A stretch of 64,000 bases of DNA from Ruminococcus bromii (GCF_002834235.1 NZ_NNBY01000030.1:62001-126000), one strand, 5' to 3'; counted from the first letter of the stretch, positions 1-8,737 are shown. Program-made: numbers and translations. The notes: generated from the sequence alone by a model not told the origin.

Positions 1-1713
1 CTGAACCATCTTTTCGGTACGGGTATCAATTGAACTTGTAGCCTCATCAAGGATAAGTGCGGGCGGATCTGCAACAGCGGCTCTTGCAATCGCAAGCATC
101 TGGCGCTGTCCCTGACTGAGATTGCCGCCGTCACCTTTGAGCAGGGTGTTGTAGCCGTCAGGAAGTTTTCTGATAAAGCTGTCTGCATTGGCAAGCTTTG
201 CCGCTGCGATAACCTCTTCGTCTGTTGCGTCAAGTCTGCCGTAACGGATATTTTCCATTACGGTATCCGTGAACAGGTGTGTATCCTGTAAAACTATACC
301 GAGTGAACGGCGAAGATCGCCTTTTTTGATTTTGTTGATATTGATTCCGTCATAACGGATTTTACCGTCCTGAATATCATAGAATCGGTTAATAAGGTTT
401 GTGATTGTTGTTTTACCTGCACCTGTTGAACCGACAAACGCAATCTTCTGACCGGGTTCTGCGTACAAATCAATATTGTGAAGAACGATTTTATCATCTG
501 TATAACCGAAGTCAACATCGTCCATAACAAGCGCACCCTTGAGTTCACGATACTCTGTTTTGCCTGTTGTGCTGTGAGTATGTTTCCAAGCCCACATACC
601 TGTTTTTTCCTCAGTTTCAACAAGCCTGTTGCCCTCTTTGCGTACATTAACAAGTGTTACATATCCGTCATCAACCTCAGGCTCTTCGTCAAGAAGTTTA
701 AAGATACGGTCTGCACCTGCAAGCGCCATAACAATTGAGTTAAACTGCTGGCTGACCTGATTGATAGGCTGGGTAAAGCTCTTGTTAAATGTGAGGAAGC
801 TTACGAGTTTACCGATTGTAAATCCGAGGAAGTTGTTGAGAGCAAAGATACAACCTACGATTGCACAAAGTACATAGCTGATGTTACCGATTTGTGCGTT
901 AATCGGCATAAGGATATTTGCAAACTTGTTTGCGTTGTATGAACTGTTGAAAAGCCTGTCATTAAGCTCATTGAATTCTTCAATGCTCTTTTTTTCATGG
1001 TTAAATACTTTTACAACCTTCTGACCGTTCATCATTTCCTCAATGTAACCGTTAGTCGCACCGAGGTCTGCCTGCTGTTTTGCAAAAAACCTTCCGCTTC
1101 GTGACGCAAGCTGTTTTGTTACAAAAAGCATTACACCAACCATTATAAGTGTAAGAATTGTAAGAGGAATACTGAGTGTAAACATACTGACAAGAACGGC
1201 TATGATTGTAATTCCGCTGTTGAAAAGCTGAGGAATACTCTGGCTGATCATCTGACGGAGGGTGTCAATATCGTTTGTGTAAACACTCATGATATCGCCG
1301 TGAGGGTGTGTGTCAAAGTATTTTATCGGAAGGCTTTCCATATGTTCAAATATCTGACAACGCAAATCACGCATTGTACCCTGTGTTACATAAACCATAA
1401 TTTTGGCGTAGATAAACGCCGACGCCGCACCGATTGCATAGAAAATTGCAACTCTTAAAATTGCTCCGAGCATCGGTCCGAAGTCACGGCTTCCGCTCTG
1501 AATCATCGGAGTGATGTAATCGTCAATAAGATTCTGAATAAACAATGAACCCTGAACATTTGCAAGTACGCTGATGAGGATGCAGACGAAAACAATAATC
1601 ATCTGAAATTTATATTTTTTGAAGATAATACCGAATAGTCTTTTAAGAACCTGACCTGAATTTTCGACCTTTTGTGCAGGTCCTCGGTTTCTTCTTCCCA
1701 TTGGTCCCGGCAT
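1..1713 (-). CDS. ABC exporter half-transporter, canonical subunit (partial, C-terminus beyond left edge)
   Basis: Fused permease-ATPase subunit of a type IV (B-type) ABC exporter; about 571 residues are visible and the C-terminal H-loop region lies outside the window. The N-terminus (MPGPMGRRNRG) is followed by a six-helix membrane domain, then an ATPase domain with Walker A GSTGAGKTT, signature LSQGQ and Walker B ALILDEATS, where the catalytic Glu is present. The ATG lies 2 bp after the stop of the upstream ABC gene, so the two are translated from one mRNA. Its partner has a degenerate ATPase site, so I infer an obligate heterodimer of the LmrCD/BmrCD kind. The substrate is unknown; drug or lipid export is usual for the family. 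Confidence 0.93.
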   Translation of the reverse strand, partial: MPGPMGRRNRGPAQKVENSGQVLKRLFGIIFKKYKFQMIIVFVCILISVLANVQGSLFIQNLIDDYITPMIQSGSRDFGPMLGAILRVAIFYAIGAASAFIYAKIMVYVTQGTMRDLRCQIFEHMESLPIKYFDTHPHGDIMSVYTNDIDTLRQMISQSIPQLFNSGITIIAVLVSMFTLSIPLTILTLIMVGVMLFVTKQLASRSGRFFAKQQADLGATNGYIEEMMNGQKVVKVFNHEKKSIEEFNELNDRLFNSSYNANKFANILMPINAQIGNISYVLCAIVGCIFALNNFLGFTIGKLVSFLTFNKSFTQPINQVSQQFNSIVMALAGADRIFKLLDEEPEVDDGYVTLVNVRKEGNRLVETEEKTGMWAWKHTHSTTGKTEYRELKGALVMDDVDFGYTDDKIVLHNIDLYAEPGQKIAFVGSTGAGKTTITNLINRFYDIQDGKIRYDGININKIKKGDLRRSLGIVLQDTHLFTDTVMENIRYGRLDATDEEVIAAAKLANADSFIRKLPDGYNTLLKGDGGNLSQGQRQMLAIARAAVADPPALILDEATSSIDTRTEKMVQ

Positions 1714-1715
1714 AA

Positions 1716-3464
1716 TTACAGCTCTCCTTTCGCATCAAAATCACCGTTGCCGCTTGTCTGGGCAACATAAATTTCATTGTAAATCGGACTGTTTTTGATA
1801 AGTTCTTCGTGAGTACCCACTGCGCTTATCTCACCGTCATCCATTACAATAATCTTGTCTGCGTGTGAAACGCTTGATACACGCTGTGAAATAATCAGCT
1901 TTGTAGTATCGGGGATATTCTCGCTGAATGCCTTGCGGATACTTGCGTCTGTTGCGGTATCAACTGCACTTGTCGAATCATCAAGAATAAGAATTTTCGG
2001 ATTTTTCAGCAAAGCTCTTGCAATGCAAAGACGCTGTTTTTGACCGCCCGAAACATTAGTACCGCCCTGTTCGATTTTTGTGTTGTACTTATCGGGGAAG
2101 CTTTCGATAAACGCATCTGCACACGCCAGCTTGCAGGCATTGACGCATTCTTCCTCTGTAGCATTTTCGTTGCCCCATCTGAGGTTGTCAAGGATTGTAC
2201 CGCTGAAAAGAACATTCGACTGGAGCACAACCGAAACCTTGTCACGCAGAGTTTCGATATCATAGTCACGAACATCTTTTCCACCGACCTTAACAGAACC
2301 TTCGGTTACATCATAAAGTCTTGCAATAAGGTTTACAAGGCTTGTTTTTGAAGAACCCGTACCGCCGATAATACCGATTGTTTCGCCTGATTTGATTTTT
2401 AGGTTGATATCGTTGAGAATCGGTTTTTCGGCTTTTGTGTTGTATGAGAATGAAACATTGTCAAACTCAATGCTTCCGTCCTTAACCTCGTAAACAGGGT
2501 TTTCGGGATTTGCAAGCGTTGATTTTTCATTAAGCACACCTGCAACACGCTTGCCGCTTGCAAGGCTCATTGTGAGCATTACAAACACCATTGCCACCAT
2601 AAGAAGATTCATAAGAATGTTCATACAATATGTGAGCATACTTGTAAGTTCACCTGTTGTAAGCTCACTGCTTACGATCATATTTGCGCCAAACCAGCTT
2701 ACAAGGATGATTGATGCGTATGAAGTAACCATCATAATCGGTGATACTGTTACCATGGCATTTTCAGCCTTAACAAAGAGTCTGTAAACATTGTCGGCTG
2801 CCTTGCGGAACTTGCCAACTTCGTGTTTTTCACGAACGAAAGCCTTTACAACTCTGATTGAAGTTACATTTTCCTGAACGCTTGCGTTGAGTTCATCGTA
2901 CTTTTCAAAAACCTGACTGAAATACTTGTATGTTGCCTTCATAATAAAGGCAAGAACAACAGAAAGTAAAATTGTTGCAATGAGATAAATACAGGCAAGC
3001 CTTGCATTGATGATGAATGTCATTGCCATTGCACAGATGAGCGATACAGGCGCTCTGAAACACATTCTTAAAAGCATCTGATATGCATTTTGAAGATTTG
3101 TTACATCCGTTGTCATACGGGTAACAAGTCCTGCGGTTGAGTAACGGTCAATGTTGGCAAACGAGAATGACTGGATATTTGCAAACATTGAGCGTCTGAG
3201 GTTTCTTGCAAAGCCTGCCGAAGCTTTTGCACCGTAGATACCGCCCATCATACCTGCAAACAAGCCCGTGAGTGCAAGTGCGCCCATATAACCGCCCGTT
3301 ATGAGTATGTGCTGCATATCGCCCTTGTTGATACCGTCGTCAATCATTGATGACATAAGAAACGGAATAATTGTTTCAACAATTACTTCGAGTATCATAA
3401 AGAACGGTGTAAGAACAGACTCTTTGACGAAACCTTTGATATTTTTTGCCAAAGTTTTTATCAT
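1716..3464 (-). CDS. ABC exporter half-transporter, degenerate-site subunit
   Basis: 582-residue permease-ATPase fusion: membrane domain to about residue 310, ATPase domain after it. Walker A (about 367-374) reads GGTGSSKT, with Ser in place of the last Gly; the signature is VSGGQKQ (about 471); Walker B ends ILILDD, giving Asp496 where the catalytic Glu normally sits; and the switch His is replaced by Gln in IISQRVS (about 527). These substitutions are typical of the non-catalytic half of heterodimeric exporters. It sits 17 bp after a MarR-type gene and 2 bp before the partner subunit. An AAGGAG ribosome-binding site precedes the ATG. Export of a toxic compound under MarR control is inferred. 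Confidence 0.94.
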   Translation of the reverse strand: MIKTLAKNIKGFVKESVLTPFFMILEVIVETIIPFLMSSMIDDGINKGDMQHILITGGYMGALALTGLFAGMMGGIYGAKASAGFARNLRRSMFANIQSFSFANIDRYSTAGLVTRMTTDVTNLQNAYQMLLRMCFRAPVSLICAMAMTFIINARLACIYLIATILLSVVLAFIMKATYKYFSQVFEKYDELNASVQENVTSIRVVKAFVREKHEVGKFRKAADNVYRLFVKAENAMVTVSPIMMVTSYASIILVSWFGANMIVSSELTTGELTSMLTYCMNILMNLLMVAMVFVMLTMSLASGKRVAGVLNEKSTLANPENPVYEVKDGSIEFDNVSFSYNTKAEKPILNDINLKIKSGETIGIIGGTGSSKTSLVNLIARLYDVTEGSVKVGGKDVRDYDIETLRDKVSVVLQSNVLFSGTILDNLRWGNENATEEECVNACKLACADAFIESFPDKYNTKIEQGGTNVSGGQKQRLCIARALLKNPKILILDDSTSAVDTATDASIRKAFSENIPDTTKLIISQRVSSVSHADKIIVMDDGEISAVGTHEELIKNSPIYNEIYVAQTSGNGDFDAKGEL

Positions 3465-3481
3465 ACTTATCTCCTTCCGTT

Positions 3482-3964
3482 TTAATTTGCATTTTCAAGT
3501 CCGCTGAGAATTTTATTTATAAGAAAAAGAAATTGTATCTTTTCTTCTTTTGTCAGCAGACTGTCAAGCAAAGTTTCGTTTTTAGTTATCATATTTTCGA
3601 TTTTGTAATGAAGTTCAATACCTGTTTCGGTCAAAACAAGTTTTTTGAGCCTTGCGTCACTTTCAACGCTCTCCCTCGTTATGTAATTTTTCTTTTCCAT
3701 AAGTTTAAGAATACTTGTAACGGTTGAACGGGCAATTGAAAATGCGTTTTCAATATCTTTTTGATAAACATCTTCATCACGATGATCATAGAGATATGCA
3801 ATAATCCAGCCGTGCATAAGAGTCAGCTTATCCACACCCTTATCCTTGGCGGAATAGATTAACTTTCTCTGCAAAACCTGATTAAGCACCTTGATTTCGT
3901 GACCGATTGAATCATTAAAGCGTTTGTTGCACTTACAGCTTTTTACGCTTTCGTCATCACACAT
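3482..3964 (-). CDS. MarR-family transcriptional regulator
   Basis: 160-residue winged-helix protein. I place the start at MCDDESVK because GGAGGT lies 6 bp upstream of that ATG; a longer frame would begin inside the operator region. The central helix-turn-helix and wing cover roughly residues 60-110 (TLMHGWIIAYLYDH then IARSTVTSILKLMEKKNYI), with the conserved wing DARLKKLVLTETG. A short Cys-containing N-terminus (CDDESVKSCKC) is unusual and could bind metal or sense redox, which is speculative. It is the first gene of an operon with the two ABC exporter subunits, so it probably represses its own promoter and the exporter until a ligand binds. Confidence 0.9.
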   Translation of the reverse strand: MCDDESVKSCKCNKRFNDSIGHEIKVLNQVLQRKLIYSAKDKGVDKLTLMHGWIIAYLYDHRDEDVYQKDIENAFSIARSTVTSILKLMEKKNYITRESVESDARLKKLVLTETGIELHYKIENMITKNETLLDSLLTKEEKIQFLFLINKILSGLENAN

Positions 3965-3999
3965 TATTTCACCTCCGAAATCACACTTACGAGATATTG

Positions 4000-4037
4000 T
4001 TCTATATAGAATAGTTCGATACAAAACAATTTGTATC
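4000..4037. promoter_or_regulatory. Two palindromes, probable MarR operators
   Basis: A perfect 12-bp palindrome TTCTATATAGAA (4000-4011) is followed by an inverted repeat with 8-bp arms, GATACAAA and TTTGTATC (4018-4025 and 4030-4037, 4-bp spacer). Both lie just downstream of the -10 box, across the expected transcription start and early leader of the MarR-ABC operon, where repressor binding would block transcription. Confidence 0.6.
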
Positions 4038-4041
4038 AGTA

Positions 4042-4069
4042 ATTATAGCACCTTCATTTTGAATGTCAA
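4042..4069 (-). promoter_or_regulatory. Promoter of the MarR-ABC operon
   Basis: On the minus strand, TTGACA (4064-4069) and TATAAT (4042-4047) are both perfect sigma-A hexamers, separated by 16 bp. The predicted start falls at the adjacent palindromes. Confidence 0.8.
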
Positions 4070-4121
4070 GAGAAATTACAAATAATTATTCAAAGTTTCA
4101 CATTGCTGTCACAAATCAAAA

Positions 4122-4147
4122 GCGACAGCTAAAATTACAGCTGTCGC
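4122..4147 (-). terminator. Terminator of the small dockerin gene
   Basis: Nine-base arms GCGACAGCT and AGCTGTCGC flank an 8-nt loop, and the minus strand continues with TTTTGATTT. It lies about 40 bp after the stop of the dockerin-protein gene. Confidence 0.7.
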
Positions 4148-4187
4148 AGTTAAAATCATATTCACTTTGCACAAATTATGACAATTG

Positions 4188-4913
4188 TCACTTTTTTAGA
4201 ATTTCTGTCGCATCACGGATATCGGGGGTTTTATCACCGTTAATATCACAAACAAAAAGAGCATACTGATTTTCGTCATAATCGTCAAAGGTCAGGTCTT
4301 TGATAAGATACTTCTGAATAAGCTCAGCGTCCTTTTCATCTGTTTTTCCGTCAATGTTGAGGTCTTTCATATTTTTGGGAACGCAACCGCCGTCAAGTAC
4401 AAAATCAATACCGCTGTCGTTCATGAGTTCATCGGCTCTGTTTTTGTCAACATCAACAATGTAAAGTCCCAATGTGTCAAAGCATTGATAAACATACTTT
4501 GCATCCTTTAAAATCTCGGCTTTCTTTTCTTTTGCCCTGTCATTTGTTATGCCTGCACCTTGAAGATGTGAATCAAGCTTTGCAATCATCTCCATTGCGT
4601 AATCGTTATCCGTCATTGCACGCTCGAGATCAACACCGTTTGTCATATAGAACCAACCGAGCGAACCCATAACATATAGATTATTCACATCAAGTCCGCA
4701 GTAAACGGCAATTTTCCCGTCCTTGTACTGACCTTTTTTCATCGACATTTTGGAATAGCCCTTGATTATACTGTAGCCGAGCTTCATTCCGTCCTCGCTG
4801 ATATAGCCAAGATCAAATGCCGCTGCACTTGTGCATGAAAAGCACGCTCCGCCGATGAGCATTGCAAATACGAGCAATATTGAAATCACCTTTTTAGAAA
4901 ATTTTCTTTTCAC
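4188..4913 (-). CDS. Small secreted protein with C-terminal type I dockerin
   Basis: 241-residue protein. I use the GTG start (MKRKFSKK) because GGAGG sits 8 bp upstream; longer frames start inside that ribosome-binding site. Residues 1 to about 32 are a signal peptide ending near SAAAFD. The middle (about 150 residues) matches no domain I know. The C-terminus holds the two Ca-binding loops of a dockerin, DLNIDGKTDEKD and DINGDKTPDIRD, with Asp/Asn at positions 1, 3, 5, 9 and 12 of each loop. Such modules bind cohesins on scaffoldins, so the protein is probably exported and docked in a cellulosome- or amylosome-like complex. No catalytic motif is visible, so its job there is unknown. Confidence 0.85.
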   Translation of the reverse strand: MKRKFSKKVISILLVFAMLIGGACFSCTSAAAFDLGYISEDGMKLGYSIIKGYSKMSMKKGQYKDGKIAVYCGLDVNNLYVMGSLGWFYMTNGVDLERAMTDNDYAMEMIAKLDSHLQGAGITNDRAKEKKAEILKDAKYVYQCFDTLGLYIVDVDKNRADELMNDSGIDFVLDGGCVPKNMKDLNIDGKTDEKDAELIQKYLIKDLTFDDYDENQYALFVCDINGDKTPDIRDATEILKK

Positions 4914-4964
4914 AAAAAACACCTCCATTGGTAGTATCACCGAACGGAAGTGTTTTATTTTGAT

Positions 4965-5930
4965 TTATTTACTTTTATTTGACTTATTATTTTTTCTTTC
5001 TTTTCTTATTTGATTAAGCTCTGAACCTTTGGTTTTTACCTTTCTTTTAAATTTTGCAACGGTAAACGCTTTTATCCTGTCATGATAGACATAATTGATT
5101 TCCGCACAAACCATAAGACAAACCATAAGAAAGTAAAACCAGATCATAATAACGGCAATTCTTGTAAGACCTCCGTACACGGAAAATCCGTTGAAATCCG
5201 ACACATAAACCGAAATACCGAACGAAAGCACATACCACGAAACCGTGCAGAGAAACGCACCGGGCAACTGTGACTTAAAGCCGTATTCCTTATGCTCGCT
5301 GCGTGAGATGTTCGGAAAGTTCCTGTAAATCAGTGCAAACAATACCGTGAGAAACATAAAGATAAGTATATATCTTAGATGATAGATTATTCCGATTATG
5401 TCAGGCAATGATTTTAGATGCGGTGAAAGAAAATCGTTAATTGTTGAACCGAGGACAATAAGTACAAGTGACGCAAGCAAAATTACAAACAGCGCAATTG
5501 TGTAGAACATTGCTCTTATTCTTAAAAAGAACCAGTTTCTGTTTTCGTAAGCGTCATAAATTCTGTTAAGACCGTTTGTGATTGCATGGATTCCCTGTGC
5601 CGCCGACCACAGAGTGACTACAAGCGTTACAAGAGAAATTCCCACAGCACTTTCATAGGCAGAGGTCAGAAAGTATGTTAAGTCATCGGCAATTTTTGAC
5701 GAAAACACACTGCTGAGTCCGTGATAAACAAAATCAATCGGAATGTGCAGGTTTTGCAAAAGTGACACAAAGAACATTGAGAGCGGCACAGACGATAATA
5801 TGATGAAGAATGCCGACTGTCCGGCAATTGCAAAAATATTATCGTGAACGCATTTGCTTGTTATCGGTTCAAATCTGCCTGTTATTCTTTTGTAAAGTTT
5901 TATCGCCTTGTCAACGAATTTTATCCTCAA
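4965..5930 (-). CDS. YihY/BrkB family inner-membrane protein
   Basis: 321-residue polytopic protein with about six to seven hydrophobic segments and a basic C-terminal tail (KFKRKVKTKGSELNQ onward). The N-terminal FAIAGQSAFFIILSSVPL and the central ALIYRNFPN and GAFLCTVSWYVLSF segments fit the YihY/UPF0761 family, once misnamed ribonuclease BN. It starts with TTG, 7 bp after GGGGAGG. The gene is 30 bp downstream of an SDR gene and 51 bp upstream of the dockerin gene, so all may share an mRNA. The molecular function of the family is not settled. Confidence 0.88.
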   Translation of the reverse strand: MRIKFVDKAIKLYKRITGRFEPITSKCVHDNIFAIAGQSAFFIILSSVPLSMFFVSLLQNLHIPIDFVYHGLSSVFSSKIADDLTYFLTSAYESAVGISLVTLVVTLWSAAQGIHAITNGLNRIYDAYENRNWFFLRIRAMFYTIALFVILLASLVLIVLGSTINDFLSPHLKSLPDIIGIIYHLRYILIFMFLTVLFALIYRNFPNISRSEHKEYGFKSQLPGAFLCTVSWYVLSFGISVYVSDFNGFSVYGGLTRIAVIMIWFYFLMVCLMVCAEINYVYHDRIKAFTVAKFKRKVKTKGSELNQIRKERKNNKSNKSK

Positions 5931-5960
5931 TGTGTCACCTCCCCTATTTCTATATGATAA

Positions 5961-6728
5961 TTATTTTATACCGTTTTTCTTCATCTGCACATTATAAGAA
6001 ATTCTTGTGAGAAGTTTTTCGGGTGCAAAATGTCTGAAAAACGACACCGCTTTCATTTCAAAGCCGGGTGTGATAATCATTTTGCCCTTCATGGTCATGT
6101 CAACGGCATACCTTGCGACAAACTTCGGGTCAAGTCCTCTTATGCAGAATTTTACATCCGCAACATTATTGAAGTTGGTTTTTACGGGACCCGGGCAAAG
6201 TACCGAAACCTTGACATTTTTATTATCCCTACGCATTTCCTCATGAATCGCCTGAGTAAGGCGGACAACATAATTCTTTGATGCATAGTAGCTTGCAAAT
6301 GTCGGTCCTGCAAGAAATCCTGCGGCAGAACCTACATTGAGAATATATCCGCTGTTTCTCTCCGCCATATCTTTAAGAAAAAGCTTTGTGAGAATGTGAA
6401 CCGTTGAAACATTGGTGTGAATGAGTTCAAGCTCTCTTTCAAGCGGAACATCCAAAAATTTTCCGTAAGCACCGAATCCGGCGTTGTTGACAAGAAAATC
6501 AATCTGTTCATTTTCATTCTTAATATGCTCATACAAATCCATGCTGTCACTTTCTCGTGAAAAATCAAGCGTAATTACCCTGACATTCACATTTGAAAGT
6601 TCCTCTTTCAGCTTGTTAAGCTTATCTGTTGAGCGTGATACAAGAATAAGGTCATAACCGAGTTCTGCAAGATATCTGGCGATTTCTTTTCCTATGCCCG
6701 AACTTGCGCCTGTAATCAAAGCCTTCAT
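5961..6728 (-). CDS. Short-chain dehydrogenase/reductase
   Basis: 255-residue classical SDR. The NAD(P)-binding TGASSGIG motif is at residues 7-14, NNAG near 87, and the catalytic Ser and YYASK pair near 141-157, followed by the CPGPVKT segment. The family reduces or oxidises small carbonyl or alcohol substrates; the specific substrate cannot be read from the sequence. Its ATG overlaps the stop of the upstream methyltransferase gene by one base (TAATG), so translation of the two is probably coupled. Confidence 0.92.
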   Translation of the reverse strand: MKALITGASSGIGKEIARYLAELGYDLILVSRSTDKLNKLKEELSNVNVRVITLDFSRESDSMDLYEHIKNENEQIDFLVNNAGFGAYGKFLDVPLERELELIHTNVSTVHILTKLFLKDMAERNSGYILNVGSAAGFLAGPTFASYYASKNYVVRLTQAIHEEMRRDNKNVKVSVLCPGPVKTNFNNVADVKFCIRGLDPKFVARYAVDMTMKGKMIITPGFEMKAVSFFRHFAPEKLLTRISYNVQMKKNGIK

Positions 6729-7372
6729 TAGTTTTCATCATCCTTCGGTTTTTGTGCTGTAGCACAAAGCCATGTTGTACCTTCCTTAGTGTATGTGTTT
6801 ATGTTTTCAAAGCCTGCCGATTCAAGTACGGATCTGATTTCCTGCGGAGTTACCGACTTGATATTCAGCATATTTTCAACCTTTTCCCACTTGAACGGAT
6901 CATCGTCTGTTCTGAGCATTTCAAAAAGCAGCATAACCGTTCCGCTCTGTTTGAGAACACGGAAAACTTCTTTTACATCATTTTCCTTATCAGGCCAGAA
7001 GTAGTAGGTTTCAACTGCCGTGATATTATCGAATGTATTGTCATCAAAAGGCATATCGGATACGGATGCCTGAAGAATTTTCGTTTTGTTGCAGAGTATA
7101 TTTTTTGAATTGAGTTTTTCGGAGGATTTTACCGAGAGTTCGGAATAGTCGATTCCGAAAACCTTGCCGTTGGCAACAATTGAGCAAAGTCGGTCAACGG
7201 TTTTTCCGCCGCCGCAGCCTATGTCAAGTACAGTTGCGGTGCGTTCAATATTCATATGTTCAAGTCCCCATGAGGTAAGGCTTGAATGTCCTTTATTCAT
7301 AGCCTTAATCATCATTTTGCCCCAAAAGCCGTTTGGCTTTTTAGCATTCTCCACCAACTTGCGGTATTTCAT
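6728..7372 (-). CDS. Class I SAM-dependent methyltransferase
   Basis: 214-residue Rossmann-fold methyltransferase. The SAM-binding motif I is VLDIGCGGGKTVDRL, followed by VFGIDYSELSV (acidic loop) and FDNITAVETYYFWPD (motif IV region), as in the UbiE/COQ5-like Methyltransf_11 group. I start at MKYRKLVENAKK: GGAGTGA is 5 bp upstream, and the longer frame begins with the GTG inside that site. It lies 50 bp after the Pr6Pr-like membrane gene and is coupled to the SDR. The substrate is unknown. Confidence 0.9.
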   Translation of the reverse strand: MKYRKLVENAKKPNGFWGKMMIKAMNKGHSSLTSWGLEHMNIERTATVLDIGCGGGKTVDRLCSIVANGKVFGIDYSELSVKSSEKLNSKNILCNKTKILQASVSDMPFDDNTFDNITAVETYYFWPDKENDVKEVFRVLKQSGTVMLLFEMLRTDDDPFKWEKVENMLNIKSVTPQEIRSVLESAGFENINTYTKEGTTWLCATAQKPKDDEN

Positions 7373-7422
7373 AAAAATCACTCCAATCTGAAATTTTCAT
7401 CTGTTTACTGTCTTATTATCTA

Positions 7423-8073
7423 TTATTTTCTTTTTCTTCCTGTTGAATTAAGTTTTTGAAGTAAGAGGGCAAGGAAAAACGCACCGCCTACTATAACGAT
7501 GAACCAAACAAATGACATATACAACGGTTGATTCATCACACGCAAAAACGGGTACGGACCGTCAACTGCACCGACTATATTAAGTATAATAAGCAGAATC
7601 GCATATATTAATGTAGGGATTGTAGCCGTGAAAGCTGATTTTGTGTTAAGGTAAGGTTCTTTTTCAAAAAGCACAAACGATAAAATTGTAAGAATCGGAC
7701 ACAAAGTATGTAAAAAGGTGAAGTCTTTGTTAAAAAGCATATAGAGCCAACCGTTTATGCCCTCTCCACGCATCGGAGAAAGTACAGCAAGAACTACGAC
7801 AAATGTTACCGAAAGCAGAGCCGCCGCCATATATTTGAACATTTGAACCGAGTGCGGAATTTCTTTTCCGCTTTTGAGATATCGCACCTGAAAGCCTGCC
7901 ATAACAGCACAGGCAACAAGTGCAAACAGGTTGCTGTCCTCAGTGTAATATACAAGCGGATAGCAGCCTATTTTGAAAAACACGATAATTATTGCGGCAA
8001 TCTCACAAGCGATAATCGCAAGATTAAATGCCAAAGCTGTTTTTGTTCGTTTTATTTTAAGTGTATTTTGCAT
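7423..8073 (-). CDS. Pr6Pr-like six-helix membrane protein
   Basis: 216-residue protein with six predicted transmembrane segments and a basic C-terminus (STGRKRK). The conserved YYTEDSNLFALVACAVMA, HTLCPILTILSFVLFE and DGPYPFLRV segments agree with the Pr6Pr/FAR-17a/AIG1-like bacterial membrane family. The family has no firm biochemical role in bacteria. It is the most upstream gene of the minus-strand run ending at the dockerin gene, and a remnant of an rlmD tail lies 27 bp upstream. Confidence 0.78.
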   Translation of the reverse strand: MQNTLKIKRTKTALAFNLAIIACEIAAIIIVFFKIGCYPLVYYTEDSNLFALVACAVMAGFQVRYLKSGKEIPHSVQMFKYMAAALLSVTFVVVLAVLSPMRGEGINGWLYMLFNKDFTFLHTLCPILTILSFVLFEKEPYLNTKSAFTATIPTLIYAILLIILNIVGAVDGPYPFLRVMNQPLYMSFVWFIVIVGGAFFLALLLQKLNSTGRKRK

Positions 8074-8100
8074 TTTAAATTCCTTTTCTATATTATTTTG

Positions 8101-8253
8101 TTAATTTCTTTCAATCAATGCCACGCTCTCTACATGGCTCATCTGAATACAATGAATTTCTTGGCTGATTTTTGGTTCAAGGGAATACATCCACAGCCTT
8201 TTTCGTGGTTCTGCCGTTTGTGGGGATATGTCCGTGAAACTGAAGTTTTCGCA
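8101..8253 (-). pseudogene. Displaced 3' tail of an rlmD-like gene
   Basis: An open frame without its own start ends in SHVESVALIERN and a stop. This matches the C-terminus of the intact RlmD in this window (TSHVESVALLTKVQE), and 18 nt are identical at DNA level. Only the last dozen codons look homologous; the rest of the frame probably comes from the inserted element. It is best read as the original rlmD 3' end, displaced by an insertion. Confidence 0.6.
8120..8137 (-). repeat. 18-bp direct repeat, candidate attachment site (copy 1)
   Basis: This 18-mer (gccacgctctctacatgg on the plus strand) recurs exactly at 10491-10508 inside the 3' end of rlmD, in the same orientation. The two copies enclose three accessory genes. 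Confidence 0.65.
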
Positions 8254-8257
8254 TTAT

Positions 8258-8737
8258 CTATTTCAATGTAAATAATGCTTTTTCATAATCCTTAACATAA
8301 TACTTGATATTAGTTTTTCCTTTTTGCACTACAGTATGTCCCTCAGTTTCAAGCATTTTCTTTTGTGCCTCAATTCCTCCGGGATACTTTGCATTTAATT
8401 CTCCATTTGCTTTTAATGTTCTCCAATAAGGGGTTTTATCCTCTGTGCGCTGATAACTCGCCCATGCAACTATTGAAACAAAAATTCCGGCTGTAATAGG
8501 CTCTGTAAAATCGGCACTGCTTAACTCTGCAAAGTATTCTCGTATTTTTCCGACAGTAATCACTTTACCATACGGAATTTTTTTCATTACTTTGTCATAG
8601 TCGATTGGCGGTGCAAAATACATTTTATCTCCACCATATTTTTTAATACTCTTTTCATCTGTGATTATTTGAAATTTAGGCATATCCTTGCTATCCATAA
8701 GCATAGCATTAAAATCCTTTTTATCTTCATTTGCCAT
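8258..8737 (-). CDS. MGMT-family alkyltransferase-like protein
   Basis: 159-residue protein with the DNA-binding domain of O6-alkylguanine-DNA alkyltransferases: IPYGKVITVGKIREYF (about residues 54-69) and a helix-turn-helix region. Where active enzymes carry the PCHRV active-site Cys, this protein has PYWRTLKANGEL, so it cannot transfer an alkyl group and resembles alkyltransferase-like (ATL) proteins that bind lesions for other repair. Start: GGAGGTGATACATT precedes the ATG. The gene is inside the segment bounded by the rlmD-tail repeats, next to a RhuM-like gene. ATL function is inferred from the missing Cys. Confidence 0.75.
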   Translation of the reverse strand: MANEDKKDFNAMLMDSKDMPKFQIITDEKSIKKYGGDKMYFAPPIDYDKVMKKIPYGKVITVGKIREYFAELSSADFTEPITAGIFVSIVAWASYQRTEDKTPYWRTLKANGELNAKYPGGIEAQKKMLETEGHTVVQKGKTNIKYYVKDYEKALFTLK

